Shown: positions 51,319-59,742 of the stretch, in pieces
Position numbering within the stretch: the stretch's first letter is position 1
Layout: each line of letters begins with the position of its first letter
NCBI GenBank assembly: GCA_016860845.1
Contig: BOKF01000011.1
Location: forward strand, 1-64,000
Direction: 5' to 3'
DNA: 64,000 nt
Source of the DNA: Chloroflexota bacterium
GTDB taxonomy: Bacteria > Chloroflexota > Anaerolineae > 4572-78 > J111
Notes under the pieces: model-generated
The model's input: only the letters and a program-made list of their open reading frames with translations
Told to the model about the DNA's origin: nothing
The model's database searches: none
Position numbers and translations under genes: made by a program

Positions 51319-53582
51319 TGGATAACCATCACGTTTCATCCCCAAACCCTAATCGCATCACTTCGTCTTCTCCCTCACCTCCTGTCGCCGCCGCCCCTGG
51401 TGACAAGCCATTTGCTATTCATAATTCACTCTTCATTATTCTTCTTCTCCTGGCCACCTTCCTGCGCCTCTACCAGTTGCCCAGCCTCCCTCCCGGCCTC
51501 AACTTTGATGAAGCCGGCAGCGGCGTCGCCGCGTTGGAAATTCTAAACGGCGCGCCGAAAATCTGGTGGCGGCTGGGCGGGGGCCAGGAACCACTTTGGC
51601 CCTACCTGGCCGCTCTGAGCACAGCCATCTTAGGCAATGTCCCGCTGGCTCTGCGTCTGCCCGCGGCGCTTACCGGCATTTTGACGATTGCCGCCGTTTA
51701 CCCGCTGCTGTTGGTTTTCCGCCTGGGAAACCGGCGCGATTCACACCTCGTCGCCCTGCTGGCCGCCCTGGCCCTGACCCTGTCCGAGTGGCACCTGCAC
51801 TTCAGCCGTCTCGGCTTCCGGGCCATTTTGCTGCCCCTCCTGTCCACCCTGGCTTTTTACTTCTTCTGGCGCAGCTTAGGGAGTAGTCAGAAACCAGTCG
51901 TCAGTAGTCAGAAATCAGTCGTCAGTAGTCAGAAGTCAGTAATCAGATATTTTTTATTTCCCAGTTTATTGAATACTTCCCTGGCCCTCTCTGCCCTCTT
52001 CACCGCCCTGGCGATTTACAGCTACCTGGCTGCTCGCCTGCTGCCCTTTGTTCCCTTGCTCTACTGGCTGCTCTACGGGCTTATCCAAAAAATAAGGCAG
52101 CAACTTGCCTCGCCGGAGAAGTTTCGGCCAACAATGAATCCGTCTCTCTTCCCCCGACTGGCTACCTACTACCTGCTCCTTGTTCTCTTCCTCCTCCCTC
52201 TTATCCTCTATTTCAGCTTCAACCCCACCGATTTCGTCGCCCGCTCAACCAGCGTCTCTATCTTTAACCCTACCTGGAATCAGGGTGACTTGCCGGGGAC
52301 GGTCTGGCGCACTCTCATTACCACTCTGGGAACCTTCTTTGGCCTGTACGGCGACCCCAACCCGCTGGTCAACCTTCCCGGCGCACCAGCCCTACTACCG
52401 CTCCTCGTTCCTTTCTTCTGTCTGGGATTGCTCATCAGCCTCTATCGCTCCCTCTTCCCAGCCTTCCAGCCTTCCAATCCTCCATCTTCCCCCTCTCCCC
52501 ACCTTTTCCTGCTCTGCTGGTGGGTGGTTATGCTTCTCCCGGCCATTCTCGCCCCCGAAGGCGCACCCCACCACCTCCGCCTCATCGGGACCATTGTACC
52601 CACCTACGCCTTTGTCGCCCTGGGCGTGCTCACTGTGACCAATGCCTTACGTTTTACGTTTTACGCTTTACCCCTTCACGCCTCACGCCTCACGTCCTTA
52701 CTCCCTACTCCCTACTCCCTACTCCCTATCTTCTACCTGCTCCTGGGCCTCCAAACCTACCCTAACTACTTCGTCCGCTGGCCCGGCCAGGTTGATTTTA
52801 CCCTGCCGTTTGATCTCTACGCCGTCCGCTTGGCCGGCGACATCGCCTATGCGCCTCCTGCCGTGGCCTATGTCCTGCCGATGGATATTCGGGCCGGAGA
52901 AGAAGCGCGCCATTACACGCTGGATTACCTCCTGGGCCGGCCCGCCACTTACCTGCCCGTTGACGAACAGAATGTCGCCCGCTTACTGACCCAGGCCGCT
53001 GACGGCAAAGAGCAGGTGCGGCTGGTGCGCTGGACCGCCGACAAACATCGTGAGGCCGATGCTAAAGAAATCGTTACTTATCTGCTTGAAACAAGCGCCC
53101 ATTTTCAAGGGCGCGAGTCTTTCCCGGTTTACGATGTCGAAACATACGCTTTGCCCGGCCCCCACACCGTCTTTGCCCTGCCGGCGATCAATCAGCCCAT
53201 TAGCGCTAATTTTGACAACCTACTCCGGCTTGAGGCAACCTTTGTGCCGGCCTCGGCGGCTCGCGGGGGCTGGCTGCCGGTGGCCCTGACCCTAAGCCCG
53301 CTGGCCAAAATGGAGGTAGATTACAAAGTCTCGCTCCGCTTGACCGGCCCCACCGGCGAACGAGTAATTCAAAAAGACCGGATTCTCTTGCACAACTTCC
53401 ACCAGGGCACGTCCCTGTGGCCGTCTGAGCCGGTCAATGAGTATTATTTGCTGCCTGTCCCCCCCGACACGCCCCCTGGCGATTACACCCTCACGGTGGT
53501 TCTTTATCATCCGGAAACCTTAGCCCCACTGATAGCGGCTGGCCTGGCCGAAGTAACGCTGGGTCAAGTCCACATCAAATGA
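51318..53582 (+). CDS. GT39-like polytopic glycosyltransferase, paralogue 3
   Basis: 754 aa, starting one base inside the previous stop (TAATG). A Ser/Pro-rich cytoplasmic N-terminal tail of about 30 residues precedes the first helix; the catalytic-type loop reads NFDEAGSGVAALE. This member lacks the HPGVTT motif of the others and has GGGQEPLWPYLAAL in its place, so it belongs to another branch of the group. A 63-bp heptamer array (51882-51944) inserts SSQKxVV repeats after the fifth helix or so, and a second array (52647-52726) inserts text after LTVTNALRF. The outside beta-sandwich (about 625-750) ends PPGDYTLTVVLYHPET. Confidence 0.78.
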   Translation: MDNHHVSSPNPNRITSSSPSPPVAAAPGDKPFAIHNSLFIILLLLATFLRLYQLPSLPPGLNFDEAGSGVAALEILNGAPKIWWRLGGGQEPLWPYLAALSTAILGNVPLALRLPAALTGILTIAAVYPLLLVFRLGNRRDSHLVALLAALALTLSEWHLHFSRLGFRAILLPLLSTLAFYFFWRSLGSSQKPVVSSQKSVVSSQKSVIRYFLFPSLLNTSLALSALFTALAIYSYLAARLLPFVPLLYWLLYGLIQKIRQQLASPEKFRPTMNPSLFPRLATYYLLLVLFLLPLILYFSFNPTDFVARSTSVSIFNPTWNQGDLPGTVWRTLITTLGTFFGLYGDPNPLVNLPGAPALLPLLVPFFCLGLLISLYRSLFPAFQPSNPPSSPSPHLFLLCWWVVMLLPAILAPEGAPHHLRLIGTIVPTYAFVALGVLTVTNALRFTFYALPLHASRLTSLLPTPYSLLPIFYLLLGLQTYPNYFVRWPGQVDFTLPFDLYAVRLAGDIAYAPPAVAYVLPMDIRAGEEARHYTLDYLLGRPATYLPVDEQNVARLLTQAADGKEQVRLVRWTADKHREADAKEIVTYLLETSAHFQGRESFPVYDVETYALPGPHTVFALPAINQPISANFDNLLRLEATFVPASAARGGWLPVALTLSPLAKMEVDYKVSLRLTGPTGERVIQKDRILLHNFHQGTSLWPSEPVNEYYLLPVPPDTPPGDYTLTVVLYHPETLAPLIAAGLAEVTLGQVHIK
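51882..51944. repeat. Nine heptamers forming a 21-bp higher-order repeat (paralogue 3)
   Basis: Units AGTAGTC, AGAAACC, AGTCGTC repeat three times with small changes (AGTAGTC-AGAAATC-AGTCGTC, AGTAGTC-AGAAGTC-AGTAATC), so the DNA has a 21-base period that equals seven codons. It encodes SSQKPVV, SSQKSVV, SSQKSVI. Confidence 0.9.
52647..52726. repeat. TTACGTT / TTCACGC / TACTCCC heptamer series (paralogue 3)
   Basis: TTACGTT x2, TTACGCT, TTACCCC, TTCACGC, CTCACGC, CTCACGT, then TACTCCC x4. Three heptamer families follow each other without a gap of unrelated sequence. Confidence 0.8.
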
Positions 53583-53605
53583 ACAGCAGGGTCCAGGATG
53601 ACCTT

Positions 53606-53634
53606 TTGCCAGCCCCTTAGCAGCGTGGTATGAT
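53606..53634 (+). promoter_or_regulatory. Promoter of paralogue 4, very short leader
   Basis: TTGCCA (53606-53611), a 17-bp spacer, TATGAT (53629-53634) with a TGG extension. Transcription would begin near 53641, about six bases before the ATG at 53647, leaving no room for a ribosome-binding site. Confidence 0.55.
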
Positions 53635-53646
53635 AAAAATACGCTC

Positions 53647-56298
53647 ATGACAGCCCGTAAAAGCATCAACCAAGCCGAAAAATCGTTTTCCTTTTCACTT
53701 TTTACCTTACTCACGTCTCGCCTCAGCCTTAGCCTCGGTCTTTTTCTTCTGGCTCTCCTTCCTCGCGCTTACGAGTTGCAGCGCTTTGTTACCGCCGATG
53801 AAGCCAAGTGGGTTTACCGTTCGGCTCAATTTCTGGCGGCTCTGCTGCGCGGCGATTTTCCGGCTACCAGTGTCAACCTGACCCCGGCTGTGACCACCAC
53901 CTGGTTAGGGAGTTTGGGGCTGGCTGTCTACTATCAATTGCATGAGACAGCCCTCCAGCAGCCGTTCACCATCTGGCTGACCTCGCTGCCGGAATTTCGA
54001 ACCGAATTGGATATTCTGGCGGCGACCCGCTGGTCGATGGTCCTTTTAACCTCCCTCAGCATCGTCGCCTTTTTTCTTTTGTTAAGCCGCCTGTTCAATC
54101 CCGCCCTGGCTTTTCTGGCGGCGGCCTTTATCGCCCTCGACCCGCACCCGGTTGCTCTCTCGCGTATCCTCGGCCATGATGCCCCGGCGATGGTTTTTAT
54201 GAGCCTCTCGCTCCTGCTGTTGTTGCTGGCCGTTTTTGGTGAAACGATGAGGCGAGGAGACGATGAAACGAAAGCGCCTCCTCGCGTCCTCGCCTCACCT
54301 GTCCCTCGGTGGGGGTCGCCGCTCATCCTCTCCGGTATTGCCGCCGGCCTGGCCTTTCTGTCCAAAGCGCCGGCGCTTTTTCTCATCCCTTTTGCCGGTC
54401 TGATTCTTGTTATCTCAGAGATGCGCCTTCCTCGCCAACTTCCTCGGCTCTATGCTTCTACACTTCTTCGCATCTTCGCATCTTCATTTCCTCGTTTCCT
54501 CGTCTGGTTGGCTGTGGCTTATCTCACCTTTGTCGCCTTCTGGCCGGCGGCCTGGGTAGAGCCGGTAGGCCGTCCCGTGGCCGTGTTCCAGAATGCCTTC
54601 CTTTCCGCCACCGATGAAGAAGAGGCCAGCGAAGAAAGTTACTGGCGCACGCCCGACCTAGGCCCATTTTACTATTTAGTCAATGGCGGTTTCAAACTCA
54701 GCCCGCTGGTTATGGGGGGGGCCGGCCTGGCGGTGGCTTTTGCGATTAAAAGGCAACGCAGCAAATCAATGAATGGCGAGCCGGCCAGCAGACAGAGCGC
54801 AACAAATCCCCCCGCCTCGTCGCCTCCTCGCCTCCTCGCCTCTCCTCTCTTCTGGCTCATTGCTTTTGCCCTCCTCTTCACCCTCTTTATGACCGCCAGC
54901 GACAAGCGCAGCCCGCGCTATATACTGCCTGTTTTTCCTCCCCTGGCGATTATCGCTGCTTATGGTTGGCTCGAATTGTATCAGGTCGCAGGTCGCCGGG
55001 ATGGAGGAACGCAAAAAGCAGACAGCAAAGTAGTGGCAGAGAATAACATCTCACGCGGCACACAGCACGCACCACGCACCACGCCTCACACCTCCTACCT
55101 CACCCCAACGGTGCTCGTTGCTTTGCTTCTCGTTGCTGCCTTTATCATCCTCCTGCCTTATGCGCCTTACTATTTTACCTATTTTAATCCTTTGCTGGGA
55201 GGATCTTTTACCGCGCCTCATCTGGTCAAAATCGGCTGGGGCGAGGGCCTGGATCAGGTGGGCCGCTTTTTGCAGCGTGAAGACACTTTCCGGGGCAGCC
55301 GGGTAGGGACAGTCTACGCTTCGACCGTGGCCCCCTTCTTTGAAGGGAATCTCTCTCCCGTTACGAAACCTGACCGGGAGTATCTTGTCCTTTATGTAAA
55401 ACAAGTTCAGTCCGGCGAACCATCCCCGATGTTTATTCGCTACTTTGAGCAAATGGGGTCCCTCTTCTCCGTTAAACTGAACGGCCTCCATTACGCCGAT
55501 GTCTACCCCGGCCCCACCCTTCAAACTGCCCCCCCCAACCCCCAACTCCCAACTCCCAACTCCCAACCCATTGCCTTTCGCCCCCTCACCCTGTATGGCC
55601 ACATTAGCGAACCCCTGGAAGTGGACGTTGTCTGGCAGGCTGACAAACCTCTCCCCCCCGGCCCGGCTGTGGTCAGCTTGACAGCTCCTTTGGCCCAAGA
55701 AGGGTCAAACCCGGGTCAAGTTGACCAAATTCCTGCTTTTGCCCGGGCTGAAGGCAACCGGGTAGCCCTGGCCCCCGATGTCATTGTCAGCCACCATCGC
55801 CTGCTCTTACCGGCTGGCCTGGCCCGTGGACCGTATACGCTCTGGGTGGATGGACAACCGTTGGGCAATATCGAACTGCGTAACTTCCAGGTCGCGGCGG
55901 AATTGAACCGGGTCAAAGATGTCGTTTTTGGCGGACAAATTGCCCTGGCCGGTTATCAATTTGAACCCACCACCGATTACCTCGGCGTAACCCTCGCCTG
56001 GGAAGCCCAAAGCGGCCAACTGCCCGATTACACCGTTTTTGTGCAAATCCTGACTGCCGAGACCAACGAACGCCTGGCCGGTGTTGACACGCCGCCCCTC
56101 AAAGGCGAATGGCCGACCAGCCGCTGGATCAAGGGCGAAGTGGTGGTGGATAAATACCTGGTTGCCATTCCGCCCGACTTCCCGCCGGGATATTACAAGG
56201 TTATTATCGGCCTTTATCGCCCAGAAACCGGGCAGCGTTTGACTCTGGCCGACGGCCAGGATTATTGGACATTGCCCTGGACGTTTATTCGGAAGTGA
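53647..56298 (+). CDS. GT39-like polytopic glycosyltransferase, paralogue 4
   Basis: 883 aa. The first loop is FVTADEAKWVYRS (Asp-Glu pair) and the second SVNLTPAVTTTW. HPVALSRILGHDAPAMVFM is a strongly shared block. After KRSPRYILPVFPPL and an insert, the outside domain starts GWGEGLDQVGRFLQ; it carries two beta-sandwich-like parts (about 640-740 and 760-880), the last ending PPGYYKVIIGLYRPETG. Hydrophilic inserts written by CGATGAAAC, CTTCGCAT, CCTCGCCT, CACGCAC and CAACTCC repeats (54243-54300, 54421-54511, 54809-54847, 55056-55090, 55532-55568) sit in loops. No Shine-Dalgarno precedes the ATG, consistent with the short leader. Confidence 0.8.
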   Translation: MTARKSINQAEKSFSFSLFTLLTSRLSLSLGLFLLALLPRAYELQRFVTADEAKWVYRSAQFLAALLRGDFPATSVNLTPAVTTTWLGSLGLAVYYQLHETALQQPFTIWLTSLPEFRTELDILAATRWSMVLLTSLSIVAFFLLLSRLFNPALAFLAAAFIALDPHPVALSRILGHDAPAMVFMSLSLLLLLLAVFGETMRRGDDETKAPPRVLASPVPRWGSPLILSGIAAGLAFLSKAPALFLIPFAGLILVISEMRLPRQLPRLYASTLLRIFASSFPRFLVWLAVAYLTFVAFWPAAWVEPVGRPVAVFQNAFLSATDEEEASEESYWRTPDLGPFYYLVNGGFKLSPLVMGGAGLAVAFAIKRQRSKSMNGEPASRQSATNPPASSPPRLLASPLFWLIAFALLFTLFMTASDKRSPRYILPVFPPLAIIAAYGWLELYQVAGRRDGGTQKADSKVVAENNISRGTQHAPRTTPHTSYLTPTVLVALLLVAAFIILLPYAPYYFTYFNPLLGGSFTAPHLVKIGWGEGLDQVGRFLQREDTFRGSRVGTVYASTVAPFFEGNLSPVTKPDREYLVLYVKQVQSGEPSPMFIRYFEQMGSLFSVKLNGLHYADVYPGPTLQTAPPNPQLPTPNSQPIAFRPLTLYGHISEPLEVDVVWQADKPLPPGPAVVSLTAPLAQEGSNPGQVDQIPAFARAEGNRVALAPDVIVSHHRLLLPAGLARGPYTLWVDGQPLGNIELRNFQVAAELNRVKDVVFGGQIALAGYQFEPTTDYLGVTLAWEAQSGQLPDYTVFVQILTAETNERLAGVDTPPLKGEWPTSRWIKGEVVVDKYLVAIPPDFPPGYYKVIIGLYRPETGQRLTLADGQDYWTLPWTFIRK
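54421..54511. repeat. CTTCGCAT / TTCCTCG-type array (paralogue 4)
   Basis: Degenerate 7-8-base units (CTTCCTCG, CTTCTACA, CTTCTTCG, CATCTTCG, CATCTTCA, TTTCCTCG, TTTCCTCG) before the membrane segment starting VWLAVAYL. Confidence 0.6.
55532..55568. repeat. CAACTCC heptamers (paralogue 4)
   Basis: CAACCCC, CAACTCC, CAACTCC, CAACTCC, CAACCC in-frame, encoding PNPQLPTPNSQP between the membrane part and the first outside beta domain. Confidence 0.8.
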
Positions 56299-56425
56299 AA
56301 CACGAGAGGCACGAAAATATGAAGGGTACGAAGAAAGAAAAGAATACAGATATATTTCGAGCCTTTCTCCCGCTTCGTGATTTTCGTGTTTCTTTTTGAG
56401 GTTGCAATCAACTTTGGAACAGAAA
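56297..56425. repeat. Inverted GAAACACGA / ATTTTCGTGTTTCT segment before the GxxExxY gene
   Basis: GAAACACGAGAGGCACGAAA (56297-56316) faces ATTTTCGTGTTTCT (56380-56393). The right arm is repeated exactly at 56880-56893 on the other side of the GxxExxY gene, 500 bp away. Confidence 0.65.
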
Positions 56426-56827
56426 ATGGAACTCAATGAACCCGACGCGGTTTATTCAACCCAAAACTATGATTTCAACGATGGTACTGGTGAGATTATC
56501 CGCTGCGCCATTGAGGTGCATAAAACACTAGGTACTGGATTTCGGGAGATTGTTTACCAACGGGCCTTGGCTTTGGAATTTGATACAAACAGAATCAGTT
56601 ACAACCGCGAAGTTAAAATGCCGATTTACTACAAAGGTAAACAAATTGATACCCGCCGCGTTGATTTTGTAGCGGGTCAGGTGATGGTTGAAATTAAAGC
56701 CAAAAGTGAACTTGATCCTCAGGATTATGTTCAAGCCCTCAACTATGTCAAAGCTTCAAACTTTAAGCTGGGCTTGCTGCTAAACTTTGGCGCATCTCGC
56801 CTGCAAATTAAACGGTTTGTCAATTGA
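56426..56827 (+). CDS. GxxExxY protein
   Basis: 133 aa from ATG 56426 (a TTG ten codons upstream is less likely). It has the family motif GTGFREIVYQRAL (Gly-Phe-Arg-Glu-x-x-Tyr) and then RVDFVAGQVMVEIKAKSEL, the Asp...Glu-x-Lys pattern of a PD-(D/E)xK-type nuclease fold. The biological role of GxxExxY proteins is not established. It is AT-richer than the glycosyltransferase genes around it and is framed by a 14-bp direct repeat (56380-56393 and 56880-56893), as if it had been inserted between paralogues 4 and 5. Confidence 0.85.
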   Translation: MELNEPDAVYSTQNYDFNDGTGEIIRCAIEVHKTLGTGFREIVYQRALALEFDTNRISYNREVKMPIYYKGKQIDTRRVDFVAGQVMVEIKAKSELDPQDYVQALNYVKASNFKLGLLLNFGASRLQIKRFVN

Positions 56828-56879
56828 GATGTTGACCTTGTCTCTCACAAGCCCTTTCGTGAAATTTTTACTTTTCGGT

Positions 56880-56893
56880 ATTTTCGTGTTTCT
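56880..56893. repeat. Right copy of the 14-bp direct repeat flanking the GxxExxY gene
   Basis: ATTTTCGTGTTTCT, identical to 56380-56393 and in the same orientation. The two copies could be the footprint of an insertion or a recombination target. Confidence 0.6.
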
Positions 56894-56931
56894 ACAGCCT
56901 TCAAGAACTATCGCCTGATCTTTTACTTTTC

Positions 56932-59694
56932 ATGAGGTTCTCAAAGCTCTTGCATTCAAAATTCATCATTTCCCTGGCCCTCTTCCTGCTCGCCCTCATC
57001 CCCCGCCTGCCCGATTTGGGCCGCTTTCTGACCGCCGACGAGTTTCTGTGGATTGATCGGTCCCGCAACTTTTTGGCCGGCCTAACCGATCCGGCTTATC
57101 AATGTGACTCGGTTGTGGAGCAGTGGCAGTTTGTGGCCCAGGGCCTGGCCTGCACCCTGCGCACCGGCCATCCCGGCGTGACTACCATGTGGACCGGCAG
57201 CTTTGGCTTTTTAATGAGCTGGCTGGGGGCGGGGCGGCCCGGCTCCCTGCACGATTACGTCGTAGCCGTTGCCACCAACCCCGTAGATGCCGCTTTCATT
57301 GCCCCGGAGCGCCTGGGGACAGTATTGATTACCTCGTTCTGGGTTGTAGCCGTTTACTGGCTGGCCCGGCGTTTATTTGGCCCAACCATTGCCCTGCTCG
57401 GCGCGACCCTCATCGCTCTCGATCCTTTTCACATTGCCTTGTCCCGCGTCATCCACCATGACGCCTTGAGCACCACCTTTATGACCCTGTCGGTTTTGTG
57501 CGCGTTTGTTTACTGGGGAGAAAGTAGTCAGAGGTCAGTAGCCAGTAGTCAGAAGTCAATAGGTGGCGGTCAGCGGTCAGCGGTCAGCGGTCACTTCTTC
57601 CGTCACCGAAGCTGGCTGCTGCTTTCCGGTCTATGTGCCGGCTTCGCCTTTCTCAGCAAAAGCCCGTCCCTATTTCTCATGCCGTTTATCGCCCTCATTG
57701 GCCTATGGTTTTTTGTAGAAAATGGCAGACAGCAGACGGCAGATGGAAAAAAATTCATCCTTCATCCCTCATCCTTCATCCTTCTAATATTAGACGGTCT
57801 CCTCTGGTTCGCCGTCGCCATGGCCGTTGTCTTCGTCTTCTGGCCGGCCATGTGGGTAGCGCCGGTAGAGACGGTCCAAACGGTCATCTTTATTGGCAGC
57901 AAGTATGCGACAGGTGGCCACGCCAAGGGCAACTTTTTCCTGGGCGAAATTTCCCAGGACCCCGGCGCGCTTTTTTATCCTGTTACCTGGCTCTATCGGA
58001 CTTCCCCCCTGGCGCTCCTGGGCGTGGTCAGTACCTTGATCGCCTGGCCGCTCCGCTGGCGAAAAAATAAAGTAGAGAATGACGAATTGGCCACGGAGCG
58101 TGGTGAATCAGAAAATAAATCTTCATCCTTCATCCCTTCGACTACGCTCAGGACAAGCCTTCATCCTTCATCCCTTCCCCGCTACCTGCCTCTCATTCTG
58201 CTCTTCATCGCCGGTTTTTACCTGCTCATGACCATCGGCGAGAAGAAACAGGATCGCTATTTCTTACCGGTTTATCCCTGGCTCAATCTCATCGCCGCCG
58301 CCGGGATTTTAAGTTTTGGATTTTGGACTGCCCAATTGGGCGTGGATTTTGGATTTTTACGCATCACGCATCACGTATCACGTATCACACCCTACATATT
58401 ACCTGTACTTCTAGTTGTCGTTCTACTTACCAATGGCCTTCTCGTCTATTCCAACTTCCCCTACTACTTCACCTATTTCAACCCCCTCCTGGGCGGAATT
58501 CAAGGCGCGTCCAAAGCGGTGACGATCGGCTGGGGCGAAGGGTTAGACCTGGCCGCCGATTATCTTAACCACCACACCGACCCGGCTCGCACCCGTGTCG
58601 CCAGTTGGTACCAGTCAACCTTTGCCCCGTTCTACCACGGCCAGGCGATCAGTTATTCCGAAGAAAAAGGCAAAGCCCTGGCCGGGGATTATGTCATCTT
58701 TTACATCAACCAGACCCAGCGCCGTTTCCCCGACGAAATTATCTTTGATTATTTTGAAAGCCGCTTTAAGCCGGAGCAGGTCATCAGCCTGCATGGTCTC
58801 GACTACGTCTGGATTTATCCCAGCCTGGCGATAGATCATTACATCCAGGACCAGAGCTACACCGGCATCGCCGCGCTCCTGGCCTGGCAGTGGGTTAAGG
58901 GTGACCAGCCGCTAATTCCCGGCCAGGCCGCCGATTTTGACCTGTATTGGGAATATCTGGGCAAGCAGCCGGACGAAGCCTTTTTCTTTCGACTGGTGGA
59001 CGAGCAGGGCAACCGCTGGGCCGAGGGTCAGAGCCGGCCCGTCGCCGCCGAAAATCCGCCGCAGGAAAAATGGCGACAGGGTGAAATTATCGCCGAGCGG
59101 GGTACCTTGACGCTGCCGCCCGATATACCCCCCGGCCTCTACCGGCTGCAAATTGGCTTTTTCACCCAAGCGCCTGCCGTCACCAGCGGTGAACTCCTCT
59201 TCACCTTGCCCGAGGCGGAGTCCATCATCACCGTAGGGCATGCCGCTGCCCCGGCAGCCTACCAACTGCCGGCTACCGCCACGCCGGTTGACCGGCCTTT
59301 GGGGGATGCCCTCACGCTTTTAGGGGCCACTGCGCCGCCTCGCCTTCCTTTGACCAGCTCAGGCGGCGACTTCGCCGCCTCGCCGGCCATTCCCCTTGAC
59401 CTTTACTGGCGCGTCGAACGGGTGATTCCGGCTGACTTCAGCCTGCACGTCGGCCTGATGGATGCAGACAAGGTCGCTCGCCAGGCCTGGTTTGATTTAA
59501 GCCTGGCCGAAACTCTGAACCCGGCTGAAACACAATGGCAGCCCGGCGATATTATCCATACCTCCTGGCGGCTCGACTTGCTGCCGGAACTCCCCCCCGG
59601 TGCCTATCACTTTGATTTGGTCCTCCCTGACTCTCCGGCAGCGGGACAAATGCAGAGTTTGTCATTTGGTAAACTGATAATTGACCGGAACTGA
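56932..59694 (+). CDS. GT39-like polytopic glycosyltransferase, paralogue 5
   Basis: 920 aa, the longest of the group. The first loop is LTADEFLWIDRS (Asp-Glu pair), the second TGHPGVTTMWTGS, then DPFHIALSRVIHHDALSTTFM. KKQDRYFLPVYPWL marks the shared helix, and IGWGEGLDLAADYL the start of the outside part. The C-terminus has two copies of the beta-sandwich domain (about 655-780, ending PPGLYRLQIGFF; and about 795-915, ending PPGAYHFDLVLPD). Inserts made by heptamers are in the loops at 57523-57592, 57726-57784, 58121-58174 and 58310-58390. A 26-bp CTTCGACTACGCTCAGGAC-type element (58134-58159) is included in-frame. Confidence 0.8.
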   Translation: MRFSKLLHSKFIISLALFLLALIPRLPDLGRFLTADEFLWIDRSRNFLAGLTDPAYQCDSVVEQWQFVAQGLACTLRTGHPGVTTMWTGSFGFLMSWLGAGRPGSLHDYVVAVATNPVDAAFIAPERLGTVLITSFWVVAVYWLARRLFGPTIALLGATLIALDPFHIALSRVIHHDALSTTFMTLSVLCAFVYWGESSQRSVASSQKSIGGGQRSAVSGHFFRHRSWLLLSGLCAGFAFLSKSPSLFLMPFIALIGLWFFVENGRQQTADGKKFILHPSSFILLILDGLLWFAVAMAVVFVFWPAMWVAPVETVQTVIFIGSKYATGGHAKGNFFLGEISQDPGALFYPVTWLYRTSPLALLGVVSTLIAWPLRWRKNKVENDELATERGESENKSSSFIPSTTLRTSLHPSSLPRYLPLILLFIAGFYLLMTIGEKKQDRYFLPVYPWLNLIAAAGILSFGFWTAQLGVDFGFLRITHHVSRITPYILPVLLVVVLLTNGLLVYSNFPYYFTYFNPLLGGIQGASKAVTIGWGEGLDLAADYLNHHTDPARTRVASWYQSTFAPFYHGQAISYSEEKGKALAGDYVIFYINQTQRRFPDEIIFDYFESRFKPEQVISLHGLDYVWIYPSLAIDHYIQDQSYTGIAALLAWQWVKGDQPLIPGQAADFDLYWEYLGKQPDEAFFFRLVDEQGNRWAEGQSRPVAAENPPQEKWRQGEIIAERGTLTLPPDIPPGLYRLQIGFFTQAPAVTSGELLFTLPEAESIITVGHAAAPAAYQLPATATPVDRPLGDALTLLGATAPPRLPLTSSGGDFAASPAIPLDLYWRVERVIPADFSLHVGLMDADKVARQAWFDLSLAETLNPAETQWQPGDIIHTSWRLDLLPELPPGAYHFDLVLPDSPAAGQMQSLSFGKLIIDRN
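57523..57592. repeat. Ten heptamers with a 21-bp higher-order period (paralogue 5)
   Basis: AGTAGTC, AGAGGTC, AGTAGCC, AGTAGTC, AGAAGTC, AATAGGT, GGCGGTC, AGCGGTC x3. It begins exactly on a codon boundary, as the related array at 51882 does, and gives SSQRSVA, SSQKSIG, GGQRSAV. Confidence 0.9.
57726..57791. repeat. GCAGACG and TTCATCC heptamers (paralogue 5)
   Basis: GGCAGAC, AGCAGAC, GGCAGAT (57726-57747) and TTCATCC, TTCATCC, CTCATCC, TTCATCC, TTCTAAT (57757-57791), in the loop between two membrane segments. Confidence 0.75.
58121..58174. repeat. TTCATCC units around a CTTCGACTACGCTCAGGAC element (paralogue 5)
   Basis: TTCATCC x2 on each side of a CCCTTCGACTACGCTCAGGA-type sequence (58134-58159). 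The latter is a widely scattered palindromic-type repeat in environmental bacterial genomes (from memory). Here it is translated as TTLRTSLHPSS. Confidence 0.65.
58361..58390. repeat. ATCACGC / ATCACGT heptamers (paralogue 5)
   Basis: GCATCAC, GCATCAC, GTATCAC, GTATCAC in-frame (RITHHVSRITPY), in the loop after the shared DRYFLPVYP helix. Paralogue 6 has the same kind of text in the same loop (61090-61139). Confidence 0.8.
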
Positions 59695-59707
59695 GTTTTT
59701 ATAAGGC

Positions 59708-59736
59708 TTGCCCCTTCCCTCCACCGATGGTACAAT
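59708..59736 (+). promoter_or_regulatory. Promoter of paralogue 6, leaderless layout
   Basis: TTGCCC (59708-59713), a 17-bp spacer, TACAAT (59731-59736) with a TGG extension. The predicted transcription start (about 59743) coincides with the A of the ATG. Confidence 0.55.
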
Positions 59737-59742
59737 CAGCCG

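Noticed and set aside
50491..52726. Period-7 arrays considered as CRISPR or as VNTR-type spacers
   Set aside because: Units are 7 bases, directly adjacent and degenerate, with no constant repeat plus unique spacers of 25-40 bp, and no cas genes are present.
56426..56827. GxxExxY gene as part of an anti-phage system
   Set aside because: It stands alone between glycosyltransferase genes, without partner genes; the family's function is not established.
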